Source: Salinibacillus aidingensis
GTDB taxonomy: Bacteria > Bacillota > Bacilli > Bacillales > Alkalibacillaceae
Assembly (NCBI RefSeq): GCF_039522525.1
Contig: NZ_BAAADO010000004.1
Span: forward strand, 372,001 to 436,000
Length of the DNA: 64,000 bases
Reading direction: 5' to 3'
Position numbers and translations under genes: made by a program. Each line of letters begins with the position of its first letter. Position 1 is the stretch's first letter. Positions 8,439 to 17,741 of the stretch are shown in pieces. The notes below the pieces were generated by a model. That model searched no databases. It saw nothing but the letters and a program-made list of their open reading frames with translations, and was not told the DNA's origin.

Positions 8439-10292
8439 ATGGGAAGTATACAATTAATGCCTGACCATCTGGCCAATAAAATTGCTGCCGGCGAAGTAGT
8501 GGAAAGGCCGTCATCGGTTATTAAAGAATTAGTTGAAAACAGTATTGATGCCAATAGTACCTGGATTAAAATTGAACTGGAGGAAGCAGGTTTAACCTCC
8601 ATTAAAGTAAGTGATAACGGAAATGGAATGTCAGCTGAGGATTGTGAAAAAGCCTTTTTGCGTCACGCCACCAGTAAAATTAACTCTGAAGGTGATTTGT
8701 TCAGGGTTCGTACGCTGGGCTTTCGCGGTGAGGCATTAGCCAGTATTGCAGCTGTAAGCCGCTTAATCGTACGTACATCAGATGGCGTAAGTGCGGGTAC
8801 GCAATTAGAAATTGAAGGTGGAAAACTCATTAGCCGTGATAAAGGGGATGCGAGAAAAGGTACAGATATTCTTGTCAAAGATATTTTCTTTAATACGCCT
8901 GCGCGTTTAAAATATATGAAAACAATTCATACAGAGCTTGGTCATATTACAGATGTACTCAATCGGATTGCCTTGTCTCATCCGGATATACGATTTGAGT
9001 GTATTCACAATCAAAAACGCTTATTTTATACCTCAGGAAGAGGGGACCAGAGGCAGGTTATTGGTCAAATTTATGGAATGCAGACAGCAAAGAAAATGCT
9101 TCCGATTGAATATGAAACTCTAGACTTCAAAATTACTGGTTATGCTGCACGTCCTGAGGTGACAAGAGCGAATCGAAATTATATTTCCAGCATCATTAAT
9201 GGTCGCTATATTCGAAACCCAATGATTAATAAGGCGATTCTCAAGGGCTATCATACACTATTACCTATCGGGCGGTATCCGGTGGTTGTAATTAATATTG
9301 ACATGGATCCGTATTTAGTGGATGTCAATGTTCATCCAAGTAAGCTTGAAGTCAGGTTCAGTAAGGAGCAGGAGCTATTCGCTGCTGTTGAAACGGCAAT
9401 AAAAGATGTATTTAAGCAGGAAACTTTAATACCTGAACCTGCTGCTGCTGAAAAGACTAAGAGAGAACAGCCTAAACAAAGCTATTTCACCTTTGAGCAG
9501 CAATCCAGGCCAACTGTGAAGGATGATACACCCTGGGAGGATTTACTTGCGAAAACGGACGTGAATCCAGGGACTCAGAGACAGGAGATTGAATTGGATT
9601 ATATCACAGACAGTCAGACTTCTTCTGTTCATGAACAGTGGTCCGAAGAGTTGGATTTACAGCAGGAAGAAGAAGCGATTACTACTCAAACCGAAAATAC
9701 AGAGGAAAACCGGGTGCCTGTGTTATACCCCGTCGGTCAGGCTCATGGCACTTATATTATCGCACAGAACAATCAGGGACTTTATTTAATTGATCAGCAT
9801 GCTGCACAAGAGCGGATCAAATATGAATTCTATCGGGAGAAGGTAGGGATTGTGCCGGAAGAGGTCCAGGAGCTGCTTGTCCCGTTAACCTTTGAATTCT
9901 CGAAACAGGAAGCGATCTTCATTCAAGCCCATCAGGAGGAGCTGAAGCAGGTAGGTCTTTTCTTTGAAACATTTGGAGAGCATACGTTTATTATCCGTTC
10001 TCATCCTCAATGGCTGCCTAAGGGAGAAGAGGAAGAGACAATCAGGGAAATGGTAGATCAGGTCCTGGAAAATCAAAAGGTAGATATTAAACAATTACGT
10101 GAGGATGCAGCAATTTTAATGTCGTGTAAACGATCGATAAAAGCGAACCACCATTTGAATTATGATGATATGTACCGTCTTCTGGAAGATTTACGTCAGT
10201 GTCAGGATCCTTTTACCTGTCCACATGGACGTCCCATTATCATCTTCTTTTCCGAGTATGATCTGGAGAAAATGTTTAAACGTGTCATGTAG
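8439..10292 (+). CDS. mutL: DNA mismatch repair endonuclease MutL
   Basis: The 617-residue protein has an N-terminal GHKL ATPase domain (ELVENSIDA, DNGNGM, GFRGEAL) and a C-terminal dimerisation and nicking domain. The endonuclease motif DQHAAQERIKYE near residue 450, the CKRSIKA stretch and the CPHGRP motif near the C-terminus are all present. So this is the latent nicking form typical of bacteria lacking MutH. A linker of variable sequence joins the two halves. The start follows GAGGGGAGGG. It is the second gene of mutSL, followed by a long hairpin terminator. Confidence 0.97.
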   Translation: MGSIQLMPDHLANKIAAGEVVERPSSVIKELVENSIDANSTWIKIELEEAGLTSIKVSDNGNGMSAEDCEKAFLRHATSKINSEGDLFRVRTLGFRGEALASIAAVSRLIVRTSDGVSAGTQLEIEGGKLISRDKGDARKGTDILVKDIFFNTPARLKYMKTIHTELGHITDVLNRIALSHPDIRFECIHNQKRLFYTSGRGDQRQVIGQIYGMQTAKKMLPIEYETLDFKITGYAARPEVTRANRNYISSIINGRYIRNPMINKAILKGYHTLLPIGRYPVVVINIDMDPYLVDVNVHPSKLEVRFSKEQELFAAVETAIKDVFKQETLIPEPAAAEKTKREQPKQSYFTFEQQSRPTVKDDTPWEDLLAKTDVNPGTQRQEIELDYITDSQTSSVHEQWSEELDLQQEEEAITTQTENTEENRVPVLYPVGQAHGTYIIAQNNQGLYLIDQHAAQERIKYEFYREKVGIVPEEVQELLVPLTFEFSKQEAIFIQAHQEELKQVGLFFETFGEHTFIIRSHPQWLPKGEEEETIREMVDQVLENQKVDIKQLREDAAILMSCKRSIKANHHLNYDDMYRLLEDLRQCQDPFTCPHGRPIIIFFSEYDLEKMFKRVM

Positions 10293-10304
10293 CAAATATT
10301 CATC

Positions 10305-10358
10305 ATCCAATCAGAAGAGCTGATACGCTGAGTCACGGCTCTCTCTGGTTGGATTTTT
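10305..10358 (+). terminator. Terminator after mutL
   Basis: A long imperfect stem pairs ATCCAATCAGAAGAGC with GCTCTCTCTGGTTGGAT and is followed by TTTTT. Confidence 0.85.
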
Positions 10359-10487
10359 CCATACCCATTGAAATAGGCTTGTAAAATTTTGCATATATAC
10401 CCATATCATGTATAATATGAGAAGCAAGTGATATACACATTCGGTTGCTGTATGATACTTGTTTCAGGCATCTGGAGGTCTACTAAA

Positions 10488-11429
10488 ATGAAAACAAATG
10501 TTATTGCTGTGGTCGGACCTACTGCCGTTGGAAAAACGAAGCTCAGTGTAGAGCTGGCCAAACGGTTTCATGGAGAAATTATAAGCGGCGATTCGATGCA
10601 GGTTTATCAAGGATTAGATATTGGAACAGCGAAGGTTACTGATGAGGAAAGGCAGGGAATTCCTCACTACATGATTGATATAAGAGAGCCGGACCAGGAT
10701 TTCTCGGTGGCCGATTTTCAGGATCATGTTCAGCATTATATCAATTATATCGACAGCCGTAATAGGCTTCCCATTATTGCGGGAGGTACCGGTTTATACA
10801 TACAATCAACGTTATATAATTTTAATTTTTCATCTCAAAAGCGGGATGAACAGTTCGAAAAAGACATGCTGGCTGCCATTCAGGAAAAGGGGGTAGAGCC
10901 CTTTTATCATAAACTTAAAAAAGTAGATCCCGAACAGGCGGAAAAAATTCATCCAAATAATTTGCGAAGAGTCATACGAGCTTTGGAAGTCTATGAAAGA
11001 ACAGGGTTAACAATGTCTGACCTGCAGCAAAAGCAGGCGGATCAATCACCCTATAATCCTACTTTAATAGGACTCTCTATGGACCGTGAAGAATTATACA
11101 GGAGAATTAACCATAGAGTGGATCTAATGATGGAGGAAGGACTCCTGGATGAAGCCAAACGACTTTATGACCAGGGGCTGAAGAATGCTCAATCGATGCA
11201 GGGGATTGGGTATAAAGAATTTATTCCTTATTTTGAGGGGGAGTGGTCACTGGAAGAGTCCATTGAGCGGTTAAAACGTAATTCCCGCAGGTATGCCAAA
11301 CGTCAATATACATACTTTCGGAATAAAATGGATGTCCATTGGTATTCCATTTCAGAGCTCAATCTTCAGGAAACTTTTTCATTAATTTTTCGAGATTTAG
11401 AAGGATTGCTTCAAAATATCACGAAATAA
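10488..11429 (+). CDS. miaA: tRNA dimethylallyltransferase MiaA
   Basis: MiaA transfers the dimethylallyl group from DMAPP to N6 of A37, making the substrate for MiaB earlier in this window. The 313-residue protein has the P-loop GPTAVGKTKLS at about residues 10-20, the SGDSMQVYQGLDIGTAK substrate motif and AGGTGLY. The family arginine/lysine stretch SRRYAKRQYTYFRNK lies near residue 280. I place the start at ATG 10488, preceded by GGAGG; an upstream in-frame start at 10428 would add 20 residues that do not resemble the family. hfq follows about 30 bp downstream, the usual miaA-hfq pairing. Confidence 0.96.
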   Translation: MKTNVIAVVGPTAVGKTKLSVELAKRFHGEIISGDSMQVYQGLDIGTAKVTDEERQGIPHYMIDIREPDQDFSVADFQDHVQHYINYIDSRNRLPIIAGGTGLYIQSTLYNFNFSSQKRDEQFEKDMLAAIQEKGVEPFYHKLKKVDPEQAEKIHPNNLRRVIRALEVYERTGLTMSDLQQKQADQSPYNPTLIGLSMDREELYRRINHRVDLMMEEGLLDEAKRLYDQGLKNAQSMQGIGYKEFIPYFEGEWSLEESIERLKRNSRRYAKRQYTYFRNKMDVHWYSISELNLQETFSLIFRDLEGLLQNITK

Positions 11430-11461
11430 TCAAATATAGATAATTAGAGGAGGAAAGTTTC

Positions 11462-11686
11462 ATGGCACAAACTGTAAATATTCAGGACCAATTTCTAAAC
11501 CAGATTCGGAAAGGACATGTCCCAGTGACGCTATTTCTGACCAATGGTTTTCAATTAAAAGGTGTTGTAAAGTCGTTTGATAATTTCACCGTGCTTTTGG
11601 AAACAGATGGCAAACAGCAATTAATTTTCAAGCATGCGATTTCAACCTTTGCACCGTCAAAACAGGTCACTTTAGAAAAAGAATAA
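11462..11686 (+). CDS. hfq: RNA chaperone Hfq
   Basis: Hfq is a hexameric Sm-like protein that binds small RNAs and mRNA. The 74-residue sequence has the Sm1 motif (NIQDQFLNQIRKGHVPVTLF), a core NGFQLKGVVKSFDNFTVLL, and an Sm2-type IFKHAIST. There is almost no C-terminal extension, as is normal in Firmicutes. A strong GAGGAGG ribosome-binding site precedes the ATG, and a compact terminator follows. Confidence 0.97.
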   Translation: MAQTVNIQDQFLNQIRKGHVPVTLFLTNGFQLKGVVKSFDNFTVLLETDGKQQLIFKHAISTFAPSKQVTLEKE

Positions 11687-11696
11687 GGTCAGCATA

Positions 11697-11727
11697 ACGG
11701 ATGCAATTCAGGCATCCGTTTTATTTT
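11697..11727 (+). terminator. Terminator after hfq
   Basis: ACGGATGC and GCATCCGT form an 8-bp stem around a 7-nt loop, followed by TTTATTTT. Confidence 0.9.
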
Positions 11728-11729
11728 GC

Positions 11730-11880
11730 ACGCGCTTCCGCCTTTGTATTGTCCAGCTGCGGCTCCCAGGTCTGGGCGGACATAAGCCAAAGCCATTACG
11801 TGGCCAAGCCCATGCCACTCCATGTCTTCGTCTTATACCGCCAGACCTAACCGGTCGCCTCCGCTTTTCTTTATAGGCGG
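11730..11880. repeat. Bacillaceae interspersed intergenic repeat (fullest copy in the window)
   Basis: This non-coding stretch between hfq and spoVK is visibly richer in G+C than its surroundings. It begins with GCGCTTCCGCC and ends with GTCGCCTCCGCTTTTCTTTA. Related cores occur at 4908-4930 and, on the other strand, at 47767-47824. Similar GCTTCCGC...CTCCGCTTTTC sequences are frequent between genes in Bacillaceae. An antisense open frame across it (11708-11971) looks like a by-product of composition. Confidence 0.6.
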
Positions 11881-11936
11881 GTGTCACAAAAATCCTTTGT
11901 TTACGTATAGTAATCGTAGATAAGGGGTGAAGTGAT

Positions 11937-12863
11937 GTGAATATAGAGGCGAAGCGTAAAGGACAGATCAATGTTGTTTTACATGATCAGGATCAAACCC
12001 ATTCATTAAAATCCTATGAATTTAATCATAAAAGTGATCAGCGTTTTCGTTTTATTGATCAGGCCTTTTCATCATATATCGGCATGGAAACGTTAAAGCA
12101 GACATTAAAGGAAATTTACGCGAAAGTTCTGGTTAACCGTAAAAGAGAGGAAGCGGGTTTAAAGGCTGAAAATCAGATGCTGCACATGATGTTTAAGGGA
12201 AACCCCGGTACTGGTAAAACTTCGGTAGCAAGGGAGATTGCCCGCTTATTCCATCAAATGAATCTGCTTTCCAAGGGTCATTTGATAGAAGCGGAGCGTG
12301 CAGATCTCGTTGGTGAATACATCGGACATACAGCCCAGAAAACCAGAGATTTAATAAAAAAAGCCATGGGTGGTGTATTATTTATTGATGAAGCCTACTC
12401 GCTGGGGCGAGGAGGAGAAAAGGATTTTGGTAAAGAAGCGATTGATACATTGGTGAAACACATGGAGGATTATCATGAAGATTTTGTACTGATCCTTGCA
12501 GGTTATCCGGATGAAATGGATCACTTTTTGTATTTAAATCCCGGACTCAAATCCAGATTTCCGATTATTGTTGATTTTAAAGACTATACAATTGATGAAT
12601 TAATAGAAATTGCACAAATTATAACTGAGCAGAAACAATATGAACTGACACAATCTGCCTATAGAAAGCTGCGAACTCATTTAAGGGAATTACAGGAGCA
12701 GGAATGGGAAAATTTTTCGAATGGAAGATATATCCGAAACAAGGTTGAAGAAGCTATCCGAAGGCAGGCGCTGCGCCTTGTGGCAACAAATCAGTTCGGT
12801 GCAAAGGATCTAGTTTCCTTAAAACCGGAAGACTTTAATTTTCGGGTGGAGACATATTCATAG
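11937..12863 (+). CDS. spoVK: AAA+ ATPase, stage V sporulation protein K-like
   Basis: The 308-residue protein is an AAA+ ATPase of the CbbX/SpoVK type, needed late in B. subtilis spore maturation. It shows Walker A GNPGTGKTS near residue 85, Walker B VLFIDEAYSL near 147, and a sensor/arginine-finger region around NPGLKSRFP. The likely start is GTG at 11937, preceded by AAGGGGTGAAG. Its place between hfq and hflX matches the B. subtilis miaA-hfq...spoVK-ynbA order. Confidence 0.9.
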   Translation: MNIEAKRKGQINVVLHDQDQTHSLKSYEFNHKSDQRFRFIDQAFSSYIGMETLKQTLKEIYAKVLVNRKREEAGLKAENQMLHMMFKGNPGTGKTSVAREIARLFHQMNLLSKGHLIEAERADLVGEYIGHTAQKTRDLIKKAMGGVLFIDEAYSLGRGGEKDFGKEAIDTLVKHMEDYHEDFVLILAGYPDEMDHFLYLNPGLKSRFPIIVDFKDYTIDELIEIAQIITEQKQYELTQSAYRKLRTHLRELQEQEWENFSNGRYIRNKVEEAIRRQALRLVATNQFGAKDLVSLKPEDFNFRVETYS

Positions 12864-12877
12864 CAAAAGGAGTTCTG

Positions 12878-14128
12878 ATGATGGAAAATAAAGAACAGGT
12901 ATTACTCATCGCCTGTCAGATTAAAGGCACGAATGAACAAAAATTTCATACGTCATTGGAAGAACTAAAACAATTAACAGAAACTGCAAATGGAGAAGTT
13001 GCAGATGTCGTCATTCAAAAGAGAGATAAAATACACGCGGCGTTATATATCGGTGAAGGAAAATTAGAGGAGATTCAGTACACCCTTGAAATGAATCCAG
13101 TTGACCTCGTCATCCTTAATGACGAGGTTTCACCTGGACAGTTAAAAAATTTGAGTGACCGTTTGGACGCCAGGGTCATTGATCGAACCCAGCTCATTCT
13201 TGATATTTTTGCGGGACGAGCAAGGACAAGAGAAGGAAAACTGCAGGTTGAGCTGGCGCAAATGCAGTACTTACTTCCCAGGTTAGCAGGCCAGGGGACA
13301 GAATTATCCCGTCTTGGTGCAGGTATTGGTACAAGAGGGCCCGGGGAAACCAAGCTGGAAACCGACCGACGCCATATCAGGCGAAGAATTACTGAAATTA
13401 AGGAGCAATTACGAGCCGTTGTGAATCAGCGCAGTCAGTATCGTAAACGCAGAAAAGAAAATCAGGCCTTTCAAATTGCGATTGTCGGATACACCAATGC
13501 AGGTAAGTCTACTTTATTTAACCGATTAACGAAAAGTGAATCGCTGGAAGAAAACCAATTGTTTGCGACATTAGATCCACTGTCAAGAAGAATCAGATTG
13601 GATAATGGATTTGAAGCTATTATTACAGATACGGTTGGTTTTATACAGGATTTACCTACAACTTTGGTGGCTGCCTTCCGCTCTACGTTAGAGGAAGTGA
13701 CAGAGGCGGATTTCATTTTACATGTCGTCGATGGTTCAAATGAGGATTTTCCGCAGCATGAGCAAACGGTCTATAACCTATTGGATGAACTGGGTGCTGA
13801 TGGACTGCCTATGTTAACCATTTATAACAAACGGGATCAATTCAAGGCTGATTTTATCCCGAACTCCTATCCTTACATTACCATCAGCGCCTTTGATGAT
13901 GAGGATTTAAACAGGCTTCTGAAAAAAATTGAAGAGGTTGTAAAATCTGAATGGAAATATTACGAATTGCAGGTACCTGTTCAGGATGGCCGTCTCCTGC
14001 ATCGTATCAAGAACCATACGATTGTGGAAACCGAGGATTTTGAACCGGACACAGAGGATTATATGCTGACAGGATATGTTGACCCCAATCACCCTATTTA
14101 TGAACATTATATCAATAAGGAGCAGTAG
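12878..14128 (+). CDS. hflX: Ribosome-associated GTPase HflX
   Basis: HflX is a GTPase that binds the 50S subunit and can split stalled or hibernating ribosomes. The 416-residue protein has the N-terminal HflX domain with the glycine-rich AGIGTRGPGETKLE near residue 150. A coiled-coil linker follows, then the G domain with GYTNAGKST (G1, ~206), DTVGF (G3) and NKRD (G4). An AAGGAG ribosome-binding site lies ahead of the ATG pair; either ATG is possible. The next gene starts 2 bp after the stop codon, so they are probably coupled, as in ynbA-ynbB. Confidence 0.94.
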   Translation: MMENKEQVLLIACQIKGTNEQKFHTSLEELKQLTETANGEVADVVIQKRDKIHAALYIGEGKLEEIQYTLEMNPVDLVILNDEVSPGQLKNLSDRLDARVIDRTQLILDIFAGRARTREGKLQVELAQMQYLLPRLAGQGTELSRLGAGIGTRGPGETKLETDRRHIRRRITEIKEQLRAVVNQRSQYRKRRKENQAFQIAIVGYTNAGKSTLFNRLTKSESLEENQLFATLDPLSRRIRLDNGFEAIITDTVGFIQDLPTTLVAAFRSTLEEVTEADFILHVVDGSNEDFPQHEQTVYNLLDELGADGLPMLTIYNKRDQFKADFIPNSYPYITISAFDDEDLNRLLKKIEEVVKSEWKYYELQVPVQDGRLLHRIKNHTIVETEDFEPDTEDYMLTGYVDPNHPIYEHYINKEQ

Positions 14129-14130
14129 CT

Positions 14131-15390
14131 ATGGAAACAGAAGCAATTGAAAAGTTGGCGAACAAAATCGAAACAGACTTATTTCCTTTTCACAAAAAAA
14201 TTCGAACCATTGTTGAAGCGAATCAGAAAAAAGTTTTAGAGGCTTTTCAGAAACATCAGGTAAGTGATAGTCACTTTAACCCAACAACCGGATATGGCTA
14301 TGACGATAGAGGCAGAGAGGTGTTAGAGGAAATTTATGCGGAGGTATTCGGCACCGAGGATGCATTAGTAAGACCTCAGATTATCTCCGGCACTCACGCC
14401 ATTACATTAAGTTTATTTGGTGTATTAAGGCCGGGGGATGAGCTTCTTTATATCACTGGTAAACCTTACGATACATTAGAAGAAATTGTCGGTACCAGAG
14501 GTGAGGGTTCAGGTTCATTAAGGGACTTTAATATTAACTATAAGCATGTTGATTTAACAGAGGATGGTTCTGTTAATTTTGCTCAGGTAAAGAATGCCAT
14601 CCATGAAGATACCAGAATGATAGGGATTCAGCGGTCAAAGGGATACGACAGCCGCCCATCGTTTACGGTGCATCAAATAAGGGAAATGATCAGCTTTGTT
14701 AAGTCTGTTGCTCCTTCCTGTATTGTTTTTGTTGATAATTGTTATGGAGAGCTTGTGGAATTGGAGGAGCCGACAGATGTTGGAGCAGATTTGATGGCAG
14801 GTTCTTTAATTAAAAATCCCGGTGGCGGACTGGCCAAAACAGGTGGCTATATTGTTGGCAGGAAGGATCTGATTGAAAAATGTGCCAACCGTCTGACAGC
14901 GCCTGGAATTGGTAAAGAAGCAGGCGCTTCACTGTACAGCCTTCAGGAAATGTTTCAGGGGCTGTTTATGGCCCCTCATGTTGTAGGTGAATCGTTAAAA
15001 GGAGCTTTATTTACCTCCCGTATATTGGAGGAATTCGGATTTGAAACGATGCCATCTTATAAGGAAGAGCGGACAGACCTCATTCAATCTGTGAATTTTC
15101 CTGACGCAGATATGATGATTACTTTCTGTCAGGCCATACAAAAGGCTTCTCCAATAAACTCACACGTTGTTCCTTACCCGAGCCCTATGCCAGGGTATGA
15201 ACACCATGTTATTATGGCTGCAGGAACATTTATCCAGGGTGCAAGTATAGAATTATCGGCTGATGGCCCCATAAGACCTCCTTATACAGCATATGTTCAA
15301 GGTGGACTCACTTACGAACATATTAAAATTGCCATTGTATCTGCTATAGAGATGATGGTGGAAAAGGGCTATAATCTTACAGTTAAATAA
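14131..15390 (+). CDS. ynbB: PLP-dependent aminotransferase/Cys-Met metabolism-like protein (YnbB)
   Basis: The 419-residue protein is a fold-type I pyridoxal-phosphate enzyme of the family annotated as methionine gamma-lyase-like or aluminium-resistance protein (YnbB). It has GYGYDDRGRE near the N-terminus and a carboxylate motif FVDNCYGELVE. The probable PLP lysine is in GSLIKNPGGGLAKTGG at about residues 226-241. The true reaction is not established for the family. It directly follows hflX and precedes glnR, as in B. subtilis. Confidence 0.88.
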   Translation: METEAIEKLANKIETDLFPFHKKIRTIVEANQKKVLEAFQKHQVSDSHFNPTTGYGYDDRGREVLEEIYAEVFGTEDALVRPQIISGTHAITLSLFGVLRPGDELLYITGKPYDTLEEIVGTRGEGSGSLRDFNINYKHVDLTEDGSVNFAQVKNAIHEDTRMIGIQRSKGYDSRPSFTVHQIREMISFVKSVAPSCIVFVDNCYGELVELEEPTDVGADLMAGSLIKNPGGGLAKTGGYIVGRKDLIEKCANRLTAPGIGKEAGASLYSLQEMFQGLFMAPHVVGESLKGALFTSRILEEFGFETMPSYKEERTDLIQSVNFPDADMMITFCQAIQKASPINSHVVPYPSPMPGYEHHVIMAAGTFIQGASIELSADGPIRPPYTAYVQGGLTYEHIKIAIVSAIEMMVEKGYNLTVK

Positions 15391-15426
15391 TCAGATATTC
15401 AGATCACAACAATTACATACACCTTT

Positions 15427-15476
15427 TGTAAAGTTTCCTTACATGCCTTGACAGATATACAAACAAAAAGTATAAT
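15427..15476 (+). promoter_or_regulatory. glnRA promoter with GlnR/TnrA boxes
   Basis: TGTAAAGTTTCCTTACA at 15427-15443 fits the GlnR/TnrA consensus TGTNAN7TNACA exactly. A sigma-A promoter follows: TTGACA at 15448-15453, a 17-bp spacer and TATAAT at 15471-15476. A second, weaker box (TGACAGATATACAAACA) overlaps the -35. The two-box arrangement matches autoregulated glnRA control in B. subtilis. Confidence 0.88.
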
Positions 15477-15506
15477 CAATATTAATTAAAGATTGGAGGT
15501 GCGTTT

Positions 15507-15914
15507 ATGAGTGATCTCAACCGACGCTCAACGCCTCTTTTCCCAATGAGCATTATAACCTCTCTTACTGATTTAACCGCACGCCAGATCCGTTACTATG
15601 AGGAACATGGACTGGTGCATCCTGCCCGCTCGAAAGGCAATCGGCGTTTATTTTCTTTTAACGATGTTGACCGGTTATTAGAAATAAAAGATCTGATTGA
15701 TAAAGGAGTTAACTTAGCGGGTATTAAAGAGATGTTATCTAACAAAAACACAAAAGATCAGCCTGAGGAAACAGTAAAGGAAGAAAAAACGGAGGAGAAG
15801 CAGCCTTTAACGGATAAAGAGTTAAGGAACTTATTGCGTAAAGAGCTGTTAGATGCAGGGAGGTTAAACAAAAATTCGTTAAGACAGGGAGAATTATCAC
15901 GATTCTTCCATTAA
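15507..15914 (+). CDS. glnR: MerR-family nitrogen regulator GlnR
   Basis: GlnR represses glutamine synthetase and other nitrogen genes when nitrogen is plentiful; feedback-inhibited glutamine synthetase stimulates its DNA binding. The 135-residue protein has the MerR-type winged helix-turn-helix with TARQIRYYEEHGLVHP near residues 27-42. A flexible charged linker follows, then a C-terminal tail (NSLRQGELSRFFH) of the kind that senses the synthetase. A GGAGG ribosome-binding site precedes the ATG. It sits directly upstream of glnA behind a promoter with GlnR boxes. Confidence 0.96.
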   Translation: MSDLNRRSTPLFPMSIITSLTDLTARQIRYYEEHGLVHPARSKGNRRLFSFNDVDRLLEIKDLIDKGVNLAGIKEMLSNKNTKDQPEETVKEEKTEEKQPLTDKELRNLLRKELLDAGRLNKNSLRQGELSRFFH

Positions 15915-15933
15915 AAAATATAGGAGGCTACTT

Positions 15934-17271
15934 ATGGGGAAAAAATTTACTAAAGAAGAGATCCTGAAAAGAATTGAAGAAGAAGATGTAAAATTTATTC
16001 GTCTGCAGTTTACAGACATGCTGGGAACCATCAAAAATGTGGAAATTCCTTTAAGCCAATTGGAAAAAGCCCTGGATAACAAAATTACTTTTGATGGATC
16101 ATCTATTGAAGGGTTTGTACGCATCGAAGAATCTGATATGTTCCTTTATCCTGATCTGGATACGTTCGTTGTCTTCCCTTGGACTTCTGAAAAAGGAAGA
16201 GTGGCACGTTTTATTTGTGACATATTTAATCCAGATGGGACGCCATTTGAAGGCTGCCCTCGTTATAACTTAAAGAAGAACGTCGAGAAAATGGAGGAGC
16301 ATGGTTTTACGGCCTTTAATATTGGAACTGAACCGGAATTTTTCCTGTTTAAGCTAGACGAAAATGCAGAACCAACGATGGAACTTAATGATAAAGGCGG
16401 ATACTTTGACTTAGCACCAACCGATTTAGGGGAAAATTGCCGTCGTGATATCGTATTAGAGCTTGAAGAAATGGGATTTGAAATAGAAGCTTCCCACCAT
16501 GAAGTTGCCCCGGGACAGCATGAAATTGATTTTAAATATTCGGATGCCGTTAAGCACTGTGATGATATTCAAACCTTTAAGTTAGTCGTAAAAACAATTG
16601 CAAGAAAGCATGGTTTACACGCGACCTTTATGCCTAAGCCATTATTTGGCATGAATGGTTCAGGCATGCATTGCAATATGTCCTTATTTAAAGATGGCGA
16701 AAACAGCTTTTTTGATGAGAAAGGTGATTTGCAGTTAAGCAAAACCGCTTATCAGTTTATTGCTGGTGTCATCAAGCATGCTACAAGCTTTACGGCGGTT
16801 ACCAATCCAATCGTAAACTCTTATAAGCGTCTTGTTCCAGGTTTTGAAGCTCCAAGCTATGTAGCCTGGTCCGGTCAGAACCGCAGCCCGTTAGTCCGGG
16901 TACCATCTTCACGCGGTTTAAGTACACGGATTGAAGTAAGAAGTGTGGATCCAGCTGCGAACCCTTATATGGCCATGAGTGTATTACTTGCTTCCGGACT
17001 TGACGGTATTAAGAATAATTTAACCGCACCAGCGCCTATAGACCGGAATATTTACGTTATGGAAAGAGAAGAACGGGAGGAACAGGGAATTGAGGATCTC
17101 CCGGCAACTCTGTATGACGCACTTCAGGAGCTAAAGAGTGATGAAGTACTTGTAGAGACTCTGGGTGAGCATTTATTCGAGCACTTTGTAGAAGCTAAAG
17201 AAATTGAATGGAATATGTTCCGTACTCAGGTACATCCGTGGGAGCGGGAGCAATACCTGCAGACGTATTAA
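15934..17271 (+). CDS. glnA: Type I glutamine synthetase GlnA
   Basis: This is a type I-alpha glutamine synthetase, a dodecameric ATP-dependent enzyme joining ammonia to glutamate. The 445-residue protein has the beta-grasp N-terminal domain (FDGSSIEGF) and the catalytic motifs ASHHEVAPGQHEID and MNGSGMHCN. The ATP/substrate segment is NRSPLVRVPSSRG. Its length fits the Firmicute form, which lacks the adenylylation insertion and is feedback-inhibited by glutamine. It is coupled to glnR 19 bp upstream, and a strong terminator follows. Confidence 0.98.
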   Translation: MGKKFTKEEILKRIEEEDVKFIRLQFTDMLGTIKNVEIPLSQLEKALDNKITFDGSSIEGFVRIEESDMFLYPDLDTFVVFPWTSEKGRVARFICDIFNPDGTPFEGCPRYNLKKNVEKMEEHGFTAFNIGTEPEFFLFKLDENAEPTMELNDKGGYFDLAPTDLGENCRRDIVLELEEMGFEIEASHHEVAPGQHEIDFKYSDAVKHCDDIQTFKLVVKTIARKHGLHATFMPKPLFGMNGSGMHCNMSLFKDGENSFFDEKGDLQLSKTAYQFIAGVIKHATSFTAVTNPIVNSYKRLVPGFEAPSYVAWSGQNRSPLVRVPSSRGLSTRIEVRSVDPAANPYMAMSVLLASGLDGIKNNLTAPAPIDRNIYVMEREEREEQGIEDLPATLYDALQELKSDEVLVETLGEHLFEHFVEAKEIEWNMFRTQVHPWEREQYLQTY

Positions 17272-17280
17272 TGATTCAGA

Positions 17281-17315
17281 AAACCCCTGATAAAAATTTT
17301 ATCAGGGGTTTTATT
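17281..17315 (+). terminator. Terminator after glnA
   Basis: AAACCCCTGATAAAA and its complement TTTTATCAGGGGTTT form a near-perfect hairpin ending in TTTTATT. Confidence 0.92.
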
Positions 17316-17332
17316 ACGGGCATATAAGATCA

Positions 17333-17443
17333 TCATTTACTCTTTAGAGAGTCTAAAGAATTTCTAATTGTAAAATGATGAATAAGTGTCAAAACAATTA
17401 GAAGAATATTTAATATGCTATTAAGCTTTACAAGCCGACTCAT
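17333..17443 (-). CDS. Candidate small hydrophobic peptide (36 aa)
   Basis: A 36-residue minus-strand frame begins MSRLVKLNSILNILLIVLTL and ends in a charged tail (NSLDSLKSK), a plausible single membrane segment with flanking charges. Only a weak purine-rich sequence (AAGTGGTGATGGA) precedes the ATG. It lies between the glnA terminator and the left inverted repeat of the neighbouring element. I know of no named family. It could be chance, since the region is A+T-rich. Confidence 0.3.
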   Translation of the reverse strand: MSRLVKLNSILNILLIVLTLIHHFTIRNSLDSLKSK

Positions 17444-17517
17444 TCCATCACCACTTTTTTAGTTATTATGTGGCTTTGTGCAGCTTTTATTCTTAAATCC
17501 TGGTTTCAAAAACTTGA

Positions 17518-17592
17518 AAAAAGACTCTTACAATTAAGTTAAGTAGTTCACTTACCGTGGAGAAAATATCAAATCACATAACAAATAGCATA
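17518..17592 (+). repeat. Left terminal inverted repeat
   Basis: This is the left arm of the inverted-repeat pair. It contains AAAAGACTCTTAC, AAGTAGTTCACTT, TGGAGAAAA and AAATAGCATA in that order, each recurring in the complement of 18578-18650. Confidence 0.75.
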
Positions 17593-17640
17593 TGGTTTCG
17601 AAGCATCTTTAATAACCATTTTAACACTTGTTTTAACCGC

Positions 17641-17680
17641 AAAAACGTTTGGATATACATAACTTATCCAAGCGTTTTTC
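17641..17680. terminator. Hairpin downstream of the 2H-type gene
   Basis: AAACGTTTGGATA and TATCCAAGCGTTT form a 13-bp stem flanked by A and T runs. It is suitable as a terminator for the minus-strand gene ending at 17742. Confidence 0.75.
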
Positions 17681-17741
17681 TTTGTTTTCAATTATATTGT
17701 CTTGTTCAACTAAAGCACCTGTTTGTTGAATAAGACATCTA

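Noticed and set aside
11708..11971. 87-residue minus-strand open frame
   Set aside because: It covers the intergenic repeat and the spoVK start; Arg/Gly-rich composition and no ribosome-binding site.
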